Shown: positions 1-4,946 of the stretch, one piece after another
How positions within the stretch are numbered: position 1 is the stretch's first letter
How the letters are laid out: each line of letters opens with the position of its first letter
DNA from: Oxalobacteraceae bacterium
GTDB lineage: Bacteria > Pseudomonadota > Gammaproteobacteria > Burkholderiales > Burkholderiaceae_D
Direction: 5' to 3'
Assembly (NCBI GenBank): GCA_947487325.1
Contig: CANKWG010000151.1
Coordinates: forward strand, 1-5,510
DNA length: 5,510 bases
Translations under genes and position numbers: made by a program
Notes under the pieces: model-generated
Seen by the model: only the letters and a program-made list of their open reading frames with translations
Told to the model about the DNA's origin: nothing
Databases searched by the model: none

Positions 1-9
1 GGCGCTCAT
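1..9 (-). CDS. Possible start of the gene downstream of hprK (only three codons visible)
   Basis: An ATG on the minus strand at 9-7 overlaps the hprK TGA in the ATGA arrangement typical of translationally coupled genes. Only Met-Ser-Ala is visible before the window ends, so the product cannot be read. In many Betaproteobacteria the gene after hprK is rapZ (a P-loop RNase adapter), so that is a guess from gene order only. No clear Shine-Dalgarno precedes the ATG, as expected if ribosomes re-initiate after hprK. The ATG could also be chance. Confidence 0.3.
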
Positions 10-956
10 TCCGGGAGTTGGTCGCCGCCCATGGCTTGCTGCTGTCGGTCCATGAACTCGGCCAGCGTGTCGATGCCGCGCATTTGCAGAATGGTATTGC
101 GTACAGCAGCTTCGAGCAGTACCGCGATATTGCGGCCGGCTTCCACCGGGATCACGACTTTGCGTATCTGCAGGCCAAGGACTTCCTGTGTTTGCTGATC
201 CAGCGGCAGACGCTCGTAGTTTTCTTCCAGTGTCTTGCGGCGCACCAGATGCACGATGAGTTTCAGGCGCATCTTGCGGCGCACCGCAGTCTCGCCAAAA
301 ATGGTCCGGATATCCAGCAGCCCGAGACCGCGTACCTCCAGCAGGTTTTGCAGCAGCGCCGGACAACGACCCTCGATCATGTTCGGGGCAATGCGTGAAA
401 ACTCCACGGCATCGTCGGCGATCAGGCCGTGGTTACGCGAAATCAGTTCCAGACCCAGTTCGCTTTTGCCCAGTCCGGATTCACCCGTAATCAGCACACC
501 CACACCAAGTACATCCATGAACACGCCATGCATGGTCACGCGTATCGCCAGCTTTTTCGAAAGATACACGCGCAGGTAATCAATGACTTGCGCCGCTGGC
601 AGCGAAGTGGTGAGCAGTGGAATATTTTTTTCGTTGCAGACACTGACGATCTGCGGGTGGGCGGGGAGTGATTGCGCGATGATGAAAGCGGGCGGTTCCC
701 CGGCGACAAGCTCACGTGTTTGCGCGGTACGGCTGTTATCGGAAATGCGCAGCAGGTAATCGACCTCTTGTTGTCCGAACACCTGGATACGACCGGGGTG
801 AATCAGATTCAGGTGACCGACCTGATCGGCTGCCGAGGCGGCGTCACCAAAAATAAGGCGATCCTTGCCGTTTTGTCCTGCCAGCCAGTTCAGTCTCAGT
901 GCTCTGAGGTTGTCCTCATACAGTTGCTCAATCGATAGAGGCGTGGTGAGTGGCAT
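6..956 (-). CDS. hprK: HPr kinase/phosphorylase
   Basis: This is a cytoplasmic bifunctional enzyme that phosphorylates a seryl residue of HPr with ATP or pyrophosphate and also removes it by phosphorolysis. The 316 residues match the family's usual length of about 310-320. The N-terminal domain covers roughly 1-130. The C-terminal kinase domain has an HGV motif at 143-145, a Walker A loop GESGLGKS at 158-165, the paired acidic residues of LIADDAVE at 178-185, and the HprK signature LLEVRGLGLLDIRTIFGE at 205-222. The C-terminal block IPVEAGRNIAVLLEAA lies at 269-284. The ATG at 956 lies 16 bases after the ptsN stop, so the two genes are almost certainly co-transcribed. The Shine-Dalgarno is weak (GAGT at the ptsN stop). 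In Proteobacteria HprK is thought to act in regulation through the PTS rather than in classical Gram-positive catabolite repression; that role is knowledge of the family, not seen here. Confidence 0.96.
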   Translation of the reverse strand: MPLTTPLSIEQLYEDNLRALRLNWLAGQNGKDRLIFGDAASAADQVGHLNLIHPGRIQVFGQQEVDYLLRISDNSRTAQTRELVAGEPPAFIIAQSLPAHPQIVSVCNEKNIPLLTTSLPAAQVIDYLRVYLSKKLAIRVTMHGVFMDVLGVGVLITGESGLGKSELGLELISRNHGLIADDAVEFSRIAPNMIEGRCPALLQNLLEVRGLGLLDIRTIFGETAVRRKMRLKLIVHLVRRKTLEENYERLPLDQQTQEVLGLQIRKVVIPVEAGRNIAVLLEAAVRNTILQMRGIDTLAEFMDRQQQAMGGDQLPE

Positions 957-972
957 TATCGGCGCGCCGGAC

Positions 973-1446
973 TCAGACGATGTTGCGCTCGGCGGGCTGC
1001 CAGCTCACCAATCGATCATGCAAGGATTTGGCATCAACATCTTCGTTCATCGCGCTTCTGAAATTTTTGTCGGAAAACATTTCGGCAATTTCCGAGAGAA
1101 TTTCAAGATGTTGCTGGGTCACATTGTCAGGTATCAGCAGAAAGATCAGCAGCTTGACCGGCTCACCGTCTGGGGATTCGAAAGGAATGGGTTCGGACAG
1201 CCGGACAAAAGCGGCCAGTGGCGCCTTCAGGCCACGGATGCGGCCATGTGGCACAGCGACACCCTGTCCGAGGCCCGTAGAGCCCAGCCGCTCGCGCGCA
1301 AACAAGTTGTCTGAAACGGTGGAGCGGGCGATCCCGCAGTTGTTCTCGAAAATCAGGCCGGCCTGCTCGAATGCCCGCTTTTTGCTGGAGCATTCCAAGT
1401 CGAGGACGACATTGGTTTCCGGGAGAATCTGGCTGAAATGAGTCAT
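973..1446 (-). CDS. ptsN: Nitrogen-regulatory PTS IIA protein (EIIA-Ntr)
   Basis: This is a cytoplasmic IIA-type phosphocarrier, the terminal acceptor of the EI-Ntr/NPr phosphorelay, and in other bacteria it regulates potassium and nitrogen-linked functions by protein contact. From the ATG at 1446 it is 157 residues, close to the family norm. The phosphorylated histidine is H67 in GVAVPHGRI, preceded by the family block RERLGSTGLGQG at 51-62. A second conserved histidine is H113 in QQHLEILSEIA. The reading frame is open to a GTG at 1458, adding Met-Arg-Cys-Val. I prefer the ATG because known betaproteobacterial PtsN proteins begin with a short Met-x-x-(L/F)-x-x-(I/F)-LP sequence, matching MTHFSQILP, and because AAGTG lies about 10 bases upstream. 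It heads the operon with hprK. The usual upstream rpoN and hpf are absent; queF lies upstream instead. Confidence 0.95.
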   Translation of the reverse strand: MTHFSQILPETNVVLDLECSSKKRAFEQAGLIFENNCGIARSTVSDNLFARERLGSTGLGQGVAVPHGRIRGLKAPLAAFVRLSEPIPFESPDGEPVKLLIFLLIPDNVTQQHLEILSEIAEMFSDKNFRSAMNEDVDAKSLHDRLVSWQPAERNIV

Positions 1447-1476
1447 GACGCATCGCACTTAAAACAAACGCCCCGA

Positions 1477-1482
1477 ATTATA
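1477..1482 (-). promoter_or_regulatory. Predicted -10 element of the ptsN-hprK promoter
   Basis: The minus strand reads a consensus TATAAT here, 30 bases before the chosen ptsN ATG. A transcript start near 1470 would leave a leader of about 24 bases to the ATG at 1446, or only about 12 to the alternative GTG at 1458. No convincing TTGACA lies 16-18 bases upstream; that region reads roughly CCCAGA, so an activator may be needed or the hexamer may be chance. The hexamer sits between CCCC and GGGG (1483-1486 and 1471-1474 on the plus strand), which form a small dyad around it. Confidence 0.45.
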
Positions 1483-1519
1483 GGGGACTTCCCGGAGCAT
1501 CTGGGGTCAGTTAGCCAGC

Positions 1520-1546
1520 CCTGTCGTCCTCCAGAGGAAAGACAGG
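1520..1546. repeat. Imperfect inverted repeat upstream of the ptsN promoter
   Basis: CCTGTC at 1520-1525 pairs with GACAGG at 1541-1546. Inside, TCCT (1527-1530) pairs with AGGA (1535-1538) around a CCAG loop, leaving a small internal loop. It lies about 50-76 bases upstream of the predicted ptsN transcript start, where an activator site would fit. It has no adjacent T-run in either direction, so it is not a standard intrinsic terminator. Function unknown. Confidence 0.35.
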
Positions 1547-1698
1547 TCGCGGAAGCCGTTTCGTTCATCTAGCGGCTATTGCGACATCAGTGCTGAACAT
1601 TGCCCGGGCGCCAAATCTATACCTGACGGCGCGCCTTGGCAATCGCTTTTCGAAAAACCGTTGCTTTGCGTGGCAAGCCTGTCATCAGCCCATTGTGG

Positions 1699-1714
1699 GT
1701 GCCCGCCCGGGCAC
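1699..1714 (-). terminator. GC-rich stem-loop after queF, possible weak terminator
   Basis: The minus strand reads GTGCCC, a GGGC loop, then GGGCAC: a perfect six-pair stem beginning 13 bases after the queF stop. The position suits the end of the ilvA-queF transcript. It is followed by CCACAATGGG rather than a T-run, so it does not meet the pattern of an intrinsic terminator. It may only protect the transcript's 3' end. Confidence 0.25.
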
Positions 1715-1726
1715 GCGGCTGGCGCC

Positions 1727-2566
1727 TCATTGCCTTGCATTTCGTGCATTGAGTGGCATTTTTGATAGCGAAAAATTACTGCGCCATGGATTGATGTCAA
1801 TACCGCCGCGTCGGGTGTACCGCGCCAGCACCATCAGCTTGGTGGGCTTACAGGTCGTTAACAAGTCCATGAAAATTCGCTCGACACAATGCTCGTGAAA
1901 TTCCTGATGCTGGCGAAATCCGATCAGGTAAGTCAGTAAAGCCGCCTGGTCCATCGCAGGTCCTGTGTAGCGGATCTGTATGCTCGCCCAGTCGGGCTGA
2001 TTCGTGACCGGGCAATTCGACTTGAGCAAATGCGACACCAGCGTTTCCTGAACGGGTGGGGCGTTGGTATTTGCCTTGAGTTGTGCGGGATTCGGTTGAT
2101 AGTCATTGACCTCAATGTCCAGCCGATCGAGCAGCAACCCCTCGAGTTCACCCATGAGCGTCTGACCGAACGATTCGCTGGTACTGAGCATGACCTGTAC
2201 TGGCGCGCCGAAGGCTGCAGACAGATCGGTTTGCAGCAATGACTGCACCGCCTCCGGCCCGGCCATGCGTGACTGATTCAGCGAATTCATGTACAGCTTC
2301 ATCGACTTTGATTCGACGATATGGGGTGAATCAGCCGGCACCTGCACCGTTGCTATCCCCACCTGCGGCTTGCCGCGCAGGTTGAGCCAGGACATCTCAT
2401 AGGCGTTCCAGATATCCATGCCAAAAAACGGCAGTGTGCCAGTCATACCCAGCGCAGCGCGCTGCTCAGCGCGTGGTATCGGGAACAAGAGCCCGGGATC
2501 ATAGGCGGCAGGGTAGAAAGATATCTGGCCCAGTGGCGGTTGTGCGGGTGGTTGGTTGTTGCTCAT
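1727..2566 (-). CDS. queF: NADPH-dependent 7-cyano-7-deazaguanine reductase
   Basis: QueF reduces the nitrile of preQ0 to the amine of preQ1 with two NADPH, a cytoplasmic step in making the modified tRNA base queuosine. The 279 residues match the long, two-domain (YqeK-unlike, E. coli-type) QueF subfamily of about 280 residues rather than the short Bacillus type. The QueF substrate motif ESKSMKLYMNSLNQ lies at 85-98. The catalytic cysteine is C185 in SNCPVTNQPDW, with the general-acid aspartate D192 seven residues later. FHEHCVERIF at 223-232 and YTRRGGIDINPWRS at 250-263 complete the C-terminal fold. The start at 2566 is supported by GAGA about nine bases upstream and by an N-terminus of normal length. 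It follows ilvA on the same strand after 67 bases, probably in one transcript. No preQ1 riboswitch is recognisable in that gap. Confidence 0.96.
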   Translation of the reverse strand: MSNNQPPAQPPLGQISFYPAAYDPGLLFPIPRAEQRAALGMTGTLPFFGMDIWNAYEMSWLNLRGKPQVGIATVQVPADSPHIVESKSMKLYMNSLNQSRMAGPEAVQSLLQTDLSAAFGAPVQVMLSTSESFGQTLMGELEGLLLDRLDIEVNDYQPNPAQLKANTNAPPVQETLVSHLLKSNCPVTNQPDWASIQIRYTGPAMDQAALLTYLIGFRQHQEFHEHCVERIFMDLLTTCKPTKLMVLARYTRRGGIDINPWRSNFSLSKMPLNARNARQ

Positions 2567-2602
2567 GGATATCTCGGTGTTTGGAATGACGCATGCTGGT
2601 CA

Positions 2603-2630
2603 ACAGCACCTCGCCATGGGTCAGGTCTGT
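2603..2630 (-). other. Intercistronic hairpin between ilvA and queF
   Basis: On the minus strand ACAGACCT pairs with AGGTGCTGT, eight pairs with one bulged G and an 11-base loop containing the palindrome CCATGG. The stem begins three bases after the ilvA stop. With no T-run after it, it is unlikely to stop transcription fully. It could tune the ilvA/queF ratio or protect the upstream message, or be chance. Confidence 0.25.
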
Positions 2631-2633
2631 GGC

Positions 2634-4157
2634 TTACAAAAACAAGCGATACGCCGGATTGTCGCTTTCATCCCAGTAGCGATAACCCAGCGTGGCAAGA
2701 AAATCGCGAAAACGTTTCATCTCGGCTTTGGGTACCTGCAGACCGACCAGCACGCGTCCGACATCGCCCCCCTGGTTGCGGTAATGAAAGAGGCTGATAT
2801 TCCAGTTCGGCGCCAAACTGTCCAGAAAGCGTATCAGTGCACCCGGCCGTTCCGGAAATTCGAAGCGGTACATCAATTCGTTATTTGCCAGCGCACTTTT
2901 ACCACCGACTAAATGACGAACGTGCTGTTTGGCCAGTTCATCCTGCGTCAGATCAATCGTCTTGAAACCTTGCTTGCGGAATTGCTTTGAGATGCGCTCG
3001 GGTTCATCGCGGTTTGCGATTTGAAGACCCAAGAAAACATGCGCTTCCCGTTCATCGCTAATGCGGTAATTGAATTCTGTCACCGCGCGTGGACCGATGA
3101 TCTGACAAAAGCGACGGAAGCTGCCGAGTTCTTCCGGAATAGTCACGGCGAATACGGCTTCCTTCGCTTCGCCAACCTGAGCGCGTTCAGCTACAAAACC
3201 CAAGCGATCGAAATTCATATTGGCGCCACAGGCAATCGCGACCAGCGTCTCATTGCGCAGCGGCTTTTTACCTTGCTTAAAACGATCGACATAAGCCTTC
3301 GCGCCAGCAATCGACAAAGCCCCTGCTGGTTCGAGAATACTGCGCGTGTCCGTGAACACATCCTTGATCGCAGCGCACACGGCATCGGTATCGACGAGAA
3401 TCATTTCATCGACATACTCGCGTGCGAGACGAAAGGTTTCTTCGCCCACTTGTTTGACCGCCGTGCCATCAGAAAACAAACCCACATCCTGTAGCAGCAC
3501 ACGACGACCTGAATCGAGTGAGCGCGTCATTGCATCCGAATCCGTGGTTTGCACGCCAATTACTTTCACCTCCGGCCGCACTGCCTTGATGTACGCAGCC
3601 ACACCACTAATCAGACCGCCACCACCGACGGCCACAAACACGGCATGAATAGGTCCGGGATGTTGACGCAGAATTTCCATACCTATCGTGCCCTGACCGG
3701 CAATGACGTCCGGATCATCGAAAGGATGAACGAAACACAGCTTGTGTTTTTTCTCCAGTACCAATGCGTGCTGATGAGCATCCGAATACGAATCACCATG
3801 CAATACCACTTCACCTCCCCGCGCGCGCACGGCATCGATTTTGACAGCGGGTGTCGTGGTTGGCATCACAATCACCGCGCGACAACCCAGCGTACTTGCC
3901 GAGAGCGCCACGCCTTGCGCATGATTACCCGCAGAAGCACAAATCACGCCGCGCTTGAGTTGCGCTGGAGGCAGATGCGCCATCTTGTTGTAAGCGCCGC
4001 GCAACTTGAAGCTGAACACGCTTTGCATGTCCTCACGCTTGAAATAAATCCGGTTACCTGTGCGTTGCGACAGGTTGGGCGCCAATTCCAGCGGTGTTTC
4101 TATCGCCAGATCATAGACTCGGGAGGTAAGAATTTTTTTAAGGTAATCAGGGCGCAT
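2634..4157 (-). CDS. ilvA: Biosynthetic L-threonine ammonia-lyase (threonine deaminase)
   Basis: This PLP enzyme converts threonine to 2-oxobutanoate and ammonia, the committed step to isoleucine, in the cytoplasm. The 507 residues match the biosynthetic, two-ACT-like-domain type (E. coli 514). The PLP lysine is K51 in FSFKLRGAYNKM. SAGNHAQG lies at 75-82, the phosphate-binding loop VGGGGLISG at 177-185, and CGANMN at 310-315; here Cys occupies the place that is Ser in the E. coli enzyme. Two ACT-like regulatory domains lie at about 332-404 and 427-500, so feedback inhibition by isoleucine is expected. The frame is open upstream to an ATG at 4406, but those 83 extra codons lie antisense to yqaA and resemble no IlvA N-terminus. 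The ATG at 4157 gives MRPDYLKKIL, the usual beginning in this group. No Shine-Dalgarno is evident before it. It is divergent from yqaA and followed by queF. Confidence 0.96.
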   Translation of the reverse strand: MRPDYLKKILTSRVYDLAIETPLELAPNLSQRTGNRIYFKREDMQSVFSFKLRGAYNKMAHLPPAQLKRGVICASAGNHAQGVALSASTLGCRAVIVMPTTTPAVKIDAVRARGGEVVLHGDSYSDAHQHALVLEKKHKLCFVHPFDDPDVIAGQGTIGMEILRQHPGPIHAVFVAVGGGGLISGVAAYIKAVRPEVKVIGVQTTDSDAMTRSLDSGRRVLLQDVGLFSDGTAVKQVGEETFRLAREYVDEMILVDTDAVCAAIKDVFTDTRSILEPAGALSIAGAKAYVDRFKQGKKPLRNETLVAIACGANMNFDRLGFVAERAQVGEAKEAVFAVTIPEELGSFRRFCQIIGPRAVTEFNYRISDEREAHVFLGLQIANRDEPERISKQFRKQGFKTIDLTQDELAKQHVRHLVGGKSALANNELMYRFEFPERPGALIRFLDSLAPNWNISLFHYRNQGGDVGRVLVGLQVPKAEMKRFRDFLATLGYRYWDESDNPAYRLFL

Positions 4158-4166
4158 GATGGGCTC

Positions 4167-4172
4167 ATTATA
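4167..4172 (-). promoter_or_regulatory. Predicted -10 element for ilvA-queF
   Basis: The minus strand reads the consensus TATAAT ending ten bases before the ilvA ATG. A start seven bases beyond the hexamer would fall near 4160, giving a leader of about three bases, effectively a leaderless message. The region 17 bases upstream reads GCTCTA, a poor -35. Another promoter inside the yqaA reading frame cannot be ruled out. Confidence 0.4.
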
Positions 4173-4174
4173 AT
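4169..4174 (+). promoter_or_regulatory. Predicted -10 element for yqaA
   Basis: The plus strand reads TATAAT 26 bases before the yqaA ATG. A start near 4181 would give a leader of about 20 bases with only a weak AGAG as ribosome-binding site. The expected -35 position reads ATCAGG and lies inside the first codons of ilvA; it is a poor match to TTGACA. Confidence 0.4.
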
Positions 4175-4200
4175 GGAGCCCCTTTCTCTTAGAGCGCAGA

Positions 4201-4686
4201 ATGAACGCAGTCATCGATCCCTTGTTGGCAGCGCTCGCGGTTCCCTCGCTCAGTTTGCCAGCACTATTTATCATCAGCCTGCTGTCGGCAACGTTGTTGC
4301 CCATGGGCTCCGAACCTGCGTTGTTTGCTGTAGTCAAAGTGACCCCCAGCTTGTTTTGGCCTGCGCTGATTGTGGCTACCCTGGGCAACACCATCGGTGG
4401 CGCCATTAGCTATGGGATGGGTTACGGCGCAAAAAATGTCTTGGCGAAAGAAGCAGGATCTCGATGGTTTGGCTGGATGCAGCGTTTCGGGCCCAAGACA
4501 TTGCTGCTGTCCTGGCTACCCGTGGTTGGTGATCCTTTGTGCACGCTGGCGGGCTGGCTGAAAATGCCGTTTTGGCAGAGTCTGATCTATATGGCGATCG
4601 GCAAATTTCTGCGCTATCTGACAGCGACTGCGCTACTGATGCTGGTACCGGAAGGTGTCTGGCATCGCATACTGCCGTGGTTTTAA
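4201..4686 (+). CDS. yqaA: YqaA family inner-membrane protein (DedA/SNARE-associated-like)
   Basis: This is a 161-residue polytopic membrane protein of the YqaA family, distantly related to DedA proteins; the E. coli family member is about the same length. Its biochemical role is not established. Hydrophobic segments lie at about 12-34, 41-61, 98-118 and 123-147. The conserved family blocks are SATLLPMGSE at 29-38, GNTIGGAISYGMG at 62-74, and LLSWLPVVGDPLCTLAGWLK at 102-121, the last being the most diagnostic. A further motif GKFLRY lies at 134-139. There is no cleavable signal peptide. The start is fixed: an in-frame TAA at 4171-4173 lies upstream with no other usual start codon between. The Shine-Dalgarno is weak. 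It is divergent from ilvA and is followed by 260 non-coding bases, so it is probably transcribed alone. The DedA family has been linked to lipid scrambling and envelope stress; whether that applies to YqaA is unknown. Confidence 0.9.
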   Translation: MNAVIDPLLAALAVPSLSLPALFIISLLSATLLPMGSEPALFAVVKVTPSLFWPALIVATLGNTIGGAISYGMGYGAKNVLAKEAGSRWFGWMQRFGPKTLLLSWLPVVGDPLCTLAGWLKMPFWQSLIYMAIGKFLRYLTATALLMLVPEGVWHRILPWF

Positions 4687-4719
4687 GAAGTTAGGACAAA
4701 AAGCCGGTAGCGTTGTTTC

Positions 4720-4784
4720 AGTCCCTGCGGCGGGTACTGGCGTACTCGCCATTACGCGCCCGGCAAGGGGGATCCAGCGTCTTT
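4720..4784. repeat. Possible relic of a dispersed intergenic repeat
   Basis: The minus strand contains CTGGAT, then CCCCC..., GGGCGCG, and TAATGGCGAGTAC. This recalls from memory a common proteobacterial intergenic repeat that reads CTGGATTCCCGC, a short loop, GCGGGAATGACG. The match is imperfect, and the expected stem has decayed. It rests on recollection of the repeat pattern; a second copy cannot be seen in this window. Confidence 0.22.
4729..4750 (+). terminator. Stem-loop after yqaA, possible terminator
   Basis: GGCGGGTAC pairs with GTACTCGCC across a four-base TGGC loop: nine pairs including one G-U. It begins 42 bases after the yqaA stop. It is followed by ATTACGCG, not a T-run, so it is not a textbook intrinsic terminator. 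It may instead belong to the repeat-like segment around it. Confidence 0.3.
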
Positions 4785-4907
4785 CGTATTGCACCCACCA
4801 ACTTCAACAAATAAAAATACGAAGCGCCTGAAGCTCAAATGCCAAACGGCGCTAAAAAGCCACAGTTTTTCGAGGGCTTACACCGGTCATTGTGCATCGC
4901 GGTAGGC

Positions 4908-4913
4908 TAGAAT
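4908..4913 (+). promoter_or_regulatory. Possible -10 element for the DUF3683 gene
   Basis: TAGAAT lies 33 bases before the ATG at 4947, one mismatch from consensus. A start near 4920 would give a leader of about 27 bases, which has no clear Shine-Dalgarno. The -35 region (around 4885-4891, GGTCATT) is a poor match, so confidence is low. Confidence 0.3.
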
Positions 4914-4946
4914 GCGTTTTTAGCATCAGCTCTGCTGTTTCCTCAG

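Larger units (their letters stand above)
1447..1726. other. Non-coding spacer between queF and ptsN
   Basis: This 280-base stretch has no reading frame that looks like a real protein on either strand; the frames that enter it are shadows of queF or ptsN. It contains the predicted ptsN -10 hexamer, a stem-loop at 1520-1546 and a GC-rich stem-loop at 1699-1714. A palindromic TTTTCGAAAA lies at 1647-1656. I looked for an hpf-like gene, which commonly precedes ptsN, and saw none. A small RNA cannot be excluded. Confidence 0.6.
4161..4181. promoter_or_regulatory. Palindromic divergent promoter dyad between ilvA and yqaA
   Basis: GGGCTC at 4161-4166 and GAGCCC at 4176-4181 form inverted arms around ATTATAATG; the core CATTATAATG at 4166-4175 is a perfect palindrome. 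It supplies TATAAT on the plus strand (4169-4174) and on the minus strand (4172-4167). The spacer between the two start codons is only 43 bases, so this is the natural place for both promoters. The two -10 elements overlap, so polymerase can occupy only one direction at a time. The arms could also be a repressor operator. Confidence 0.5.
4687..4946. other. Non-coding spacer between yqaA and the DUF3683 gene
   Basis: This 260-base stretch has no plausible reading frame on either strand. It holds a clear stem-loop (4729-4750), a segment that resembles a degenerate dispersed repeat (about 4720-4784), separated inverted repeats at 4783-4790 with 4816-4823 (TTCGTATT/AATACGAA) and 4823-4828 with 4848-4853 (AGCGCC/GGCGCT), and a possible -10 element for the downstream gene. 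Confidence 0.55.

Noticed and set aside
1447..1458. GTG at 1458 as the ptsN start
   Set aside because: It would add only Met-Arg-Cys-Val with no better ribosome-binding site; the ATG at 1446 matches the family N-terminus. It remains possible.
1647..1656. TTTTCGAAAA palindrome as an intrinsic terminator
   Set aside because: The palindrome has no room for a loop and there is no GC-rich stem before the T-run on either strand.
1590..1898. A 102-codon plus-strand frame running from the queF-ptsN spacer into queF
   Set aside because: More than half is antisense to queF, it lacks a ribosome-binding site and shows no domain-like pattern.
2567..2633. A preQ1 riboswitch ahead of queF
   Set aside because: The gap is short, directly follows ilvA, and shows only one simple hairpin without the A-rich tail and pseudoknot pairing of a preQ1 class I aptamer.
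4158..4406. An 83-codon N-terminal extension of ilvA on the minus strand
   Set aside because: It runs antisense to the start of yqaA, has no similarity to IlvA N-termini, and the protein from 4157 already has the full family length.
3549..4409. A 286-codon open frame on the plus strand
   Set aside because: It lies entirely antisense to ilvA and overlaps yqaA in another frame; its composition is rich in His, Arg and Cys as expected of a shadow frame, with no recognisable motif.
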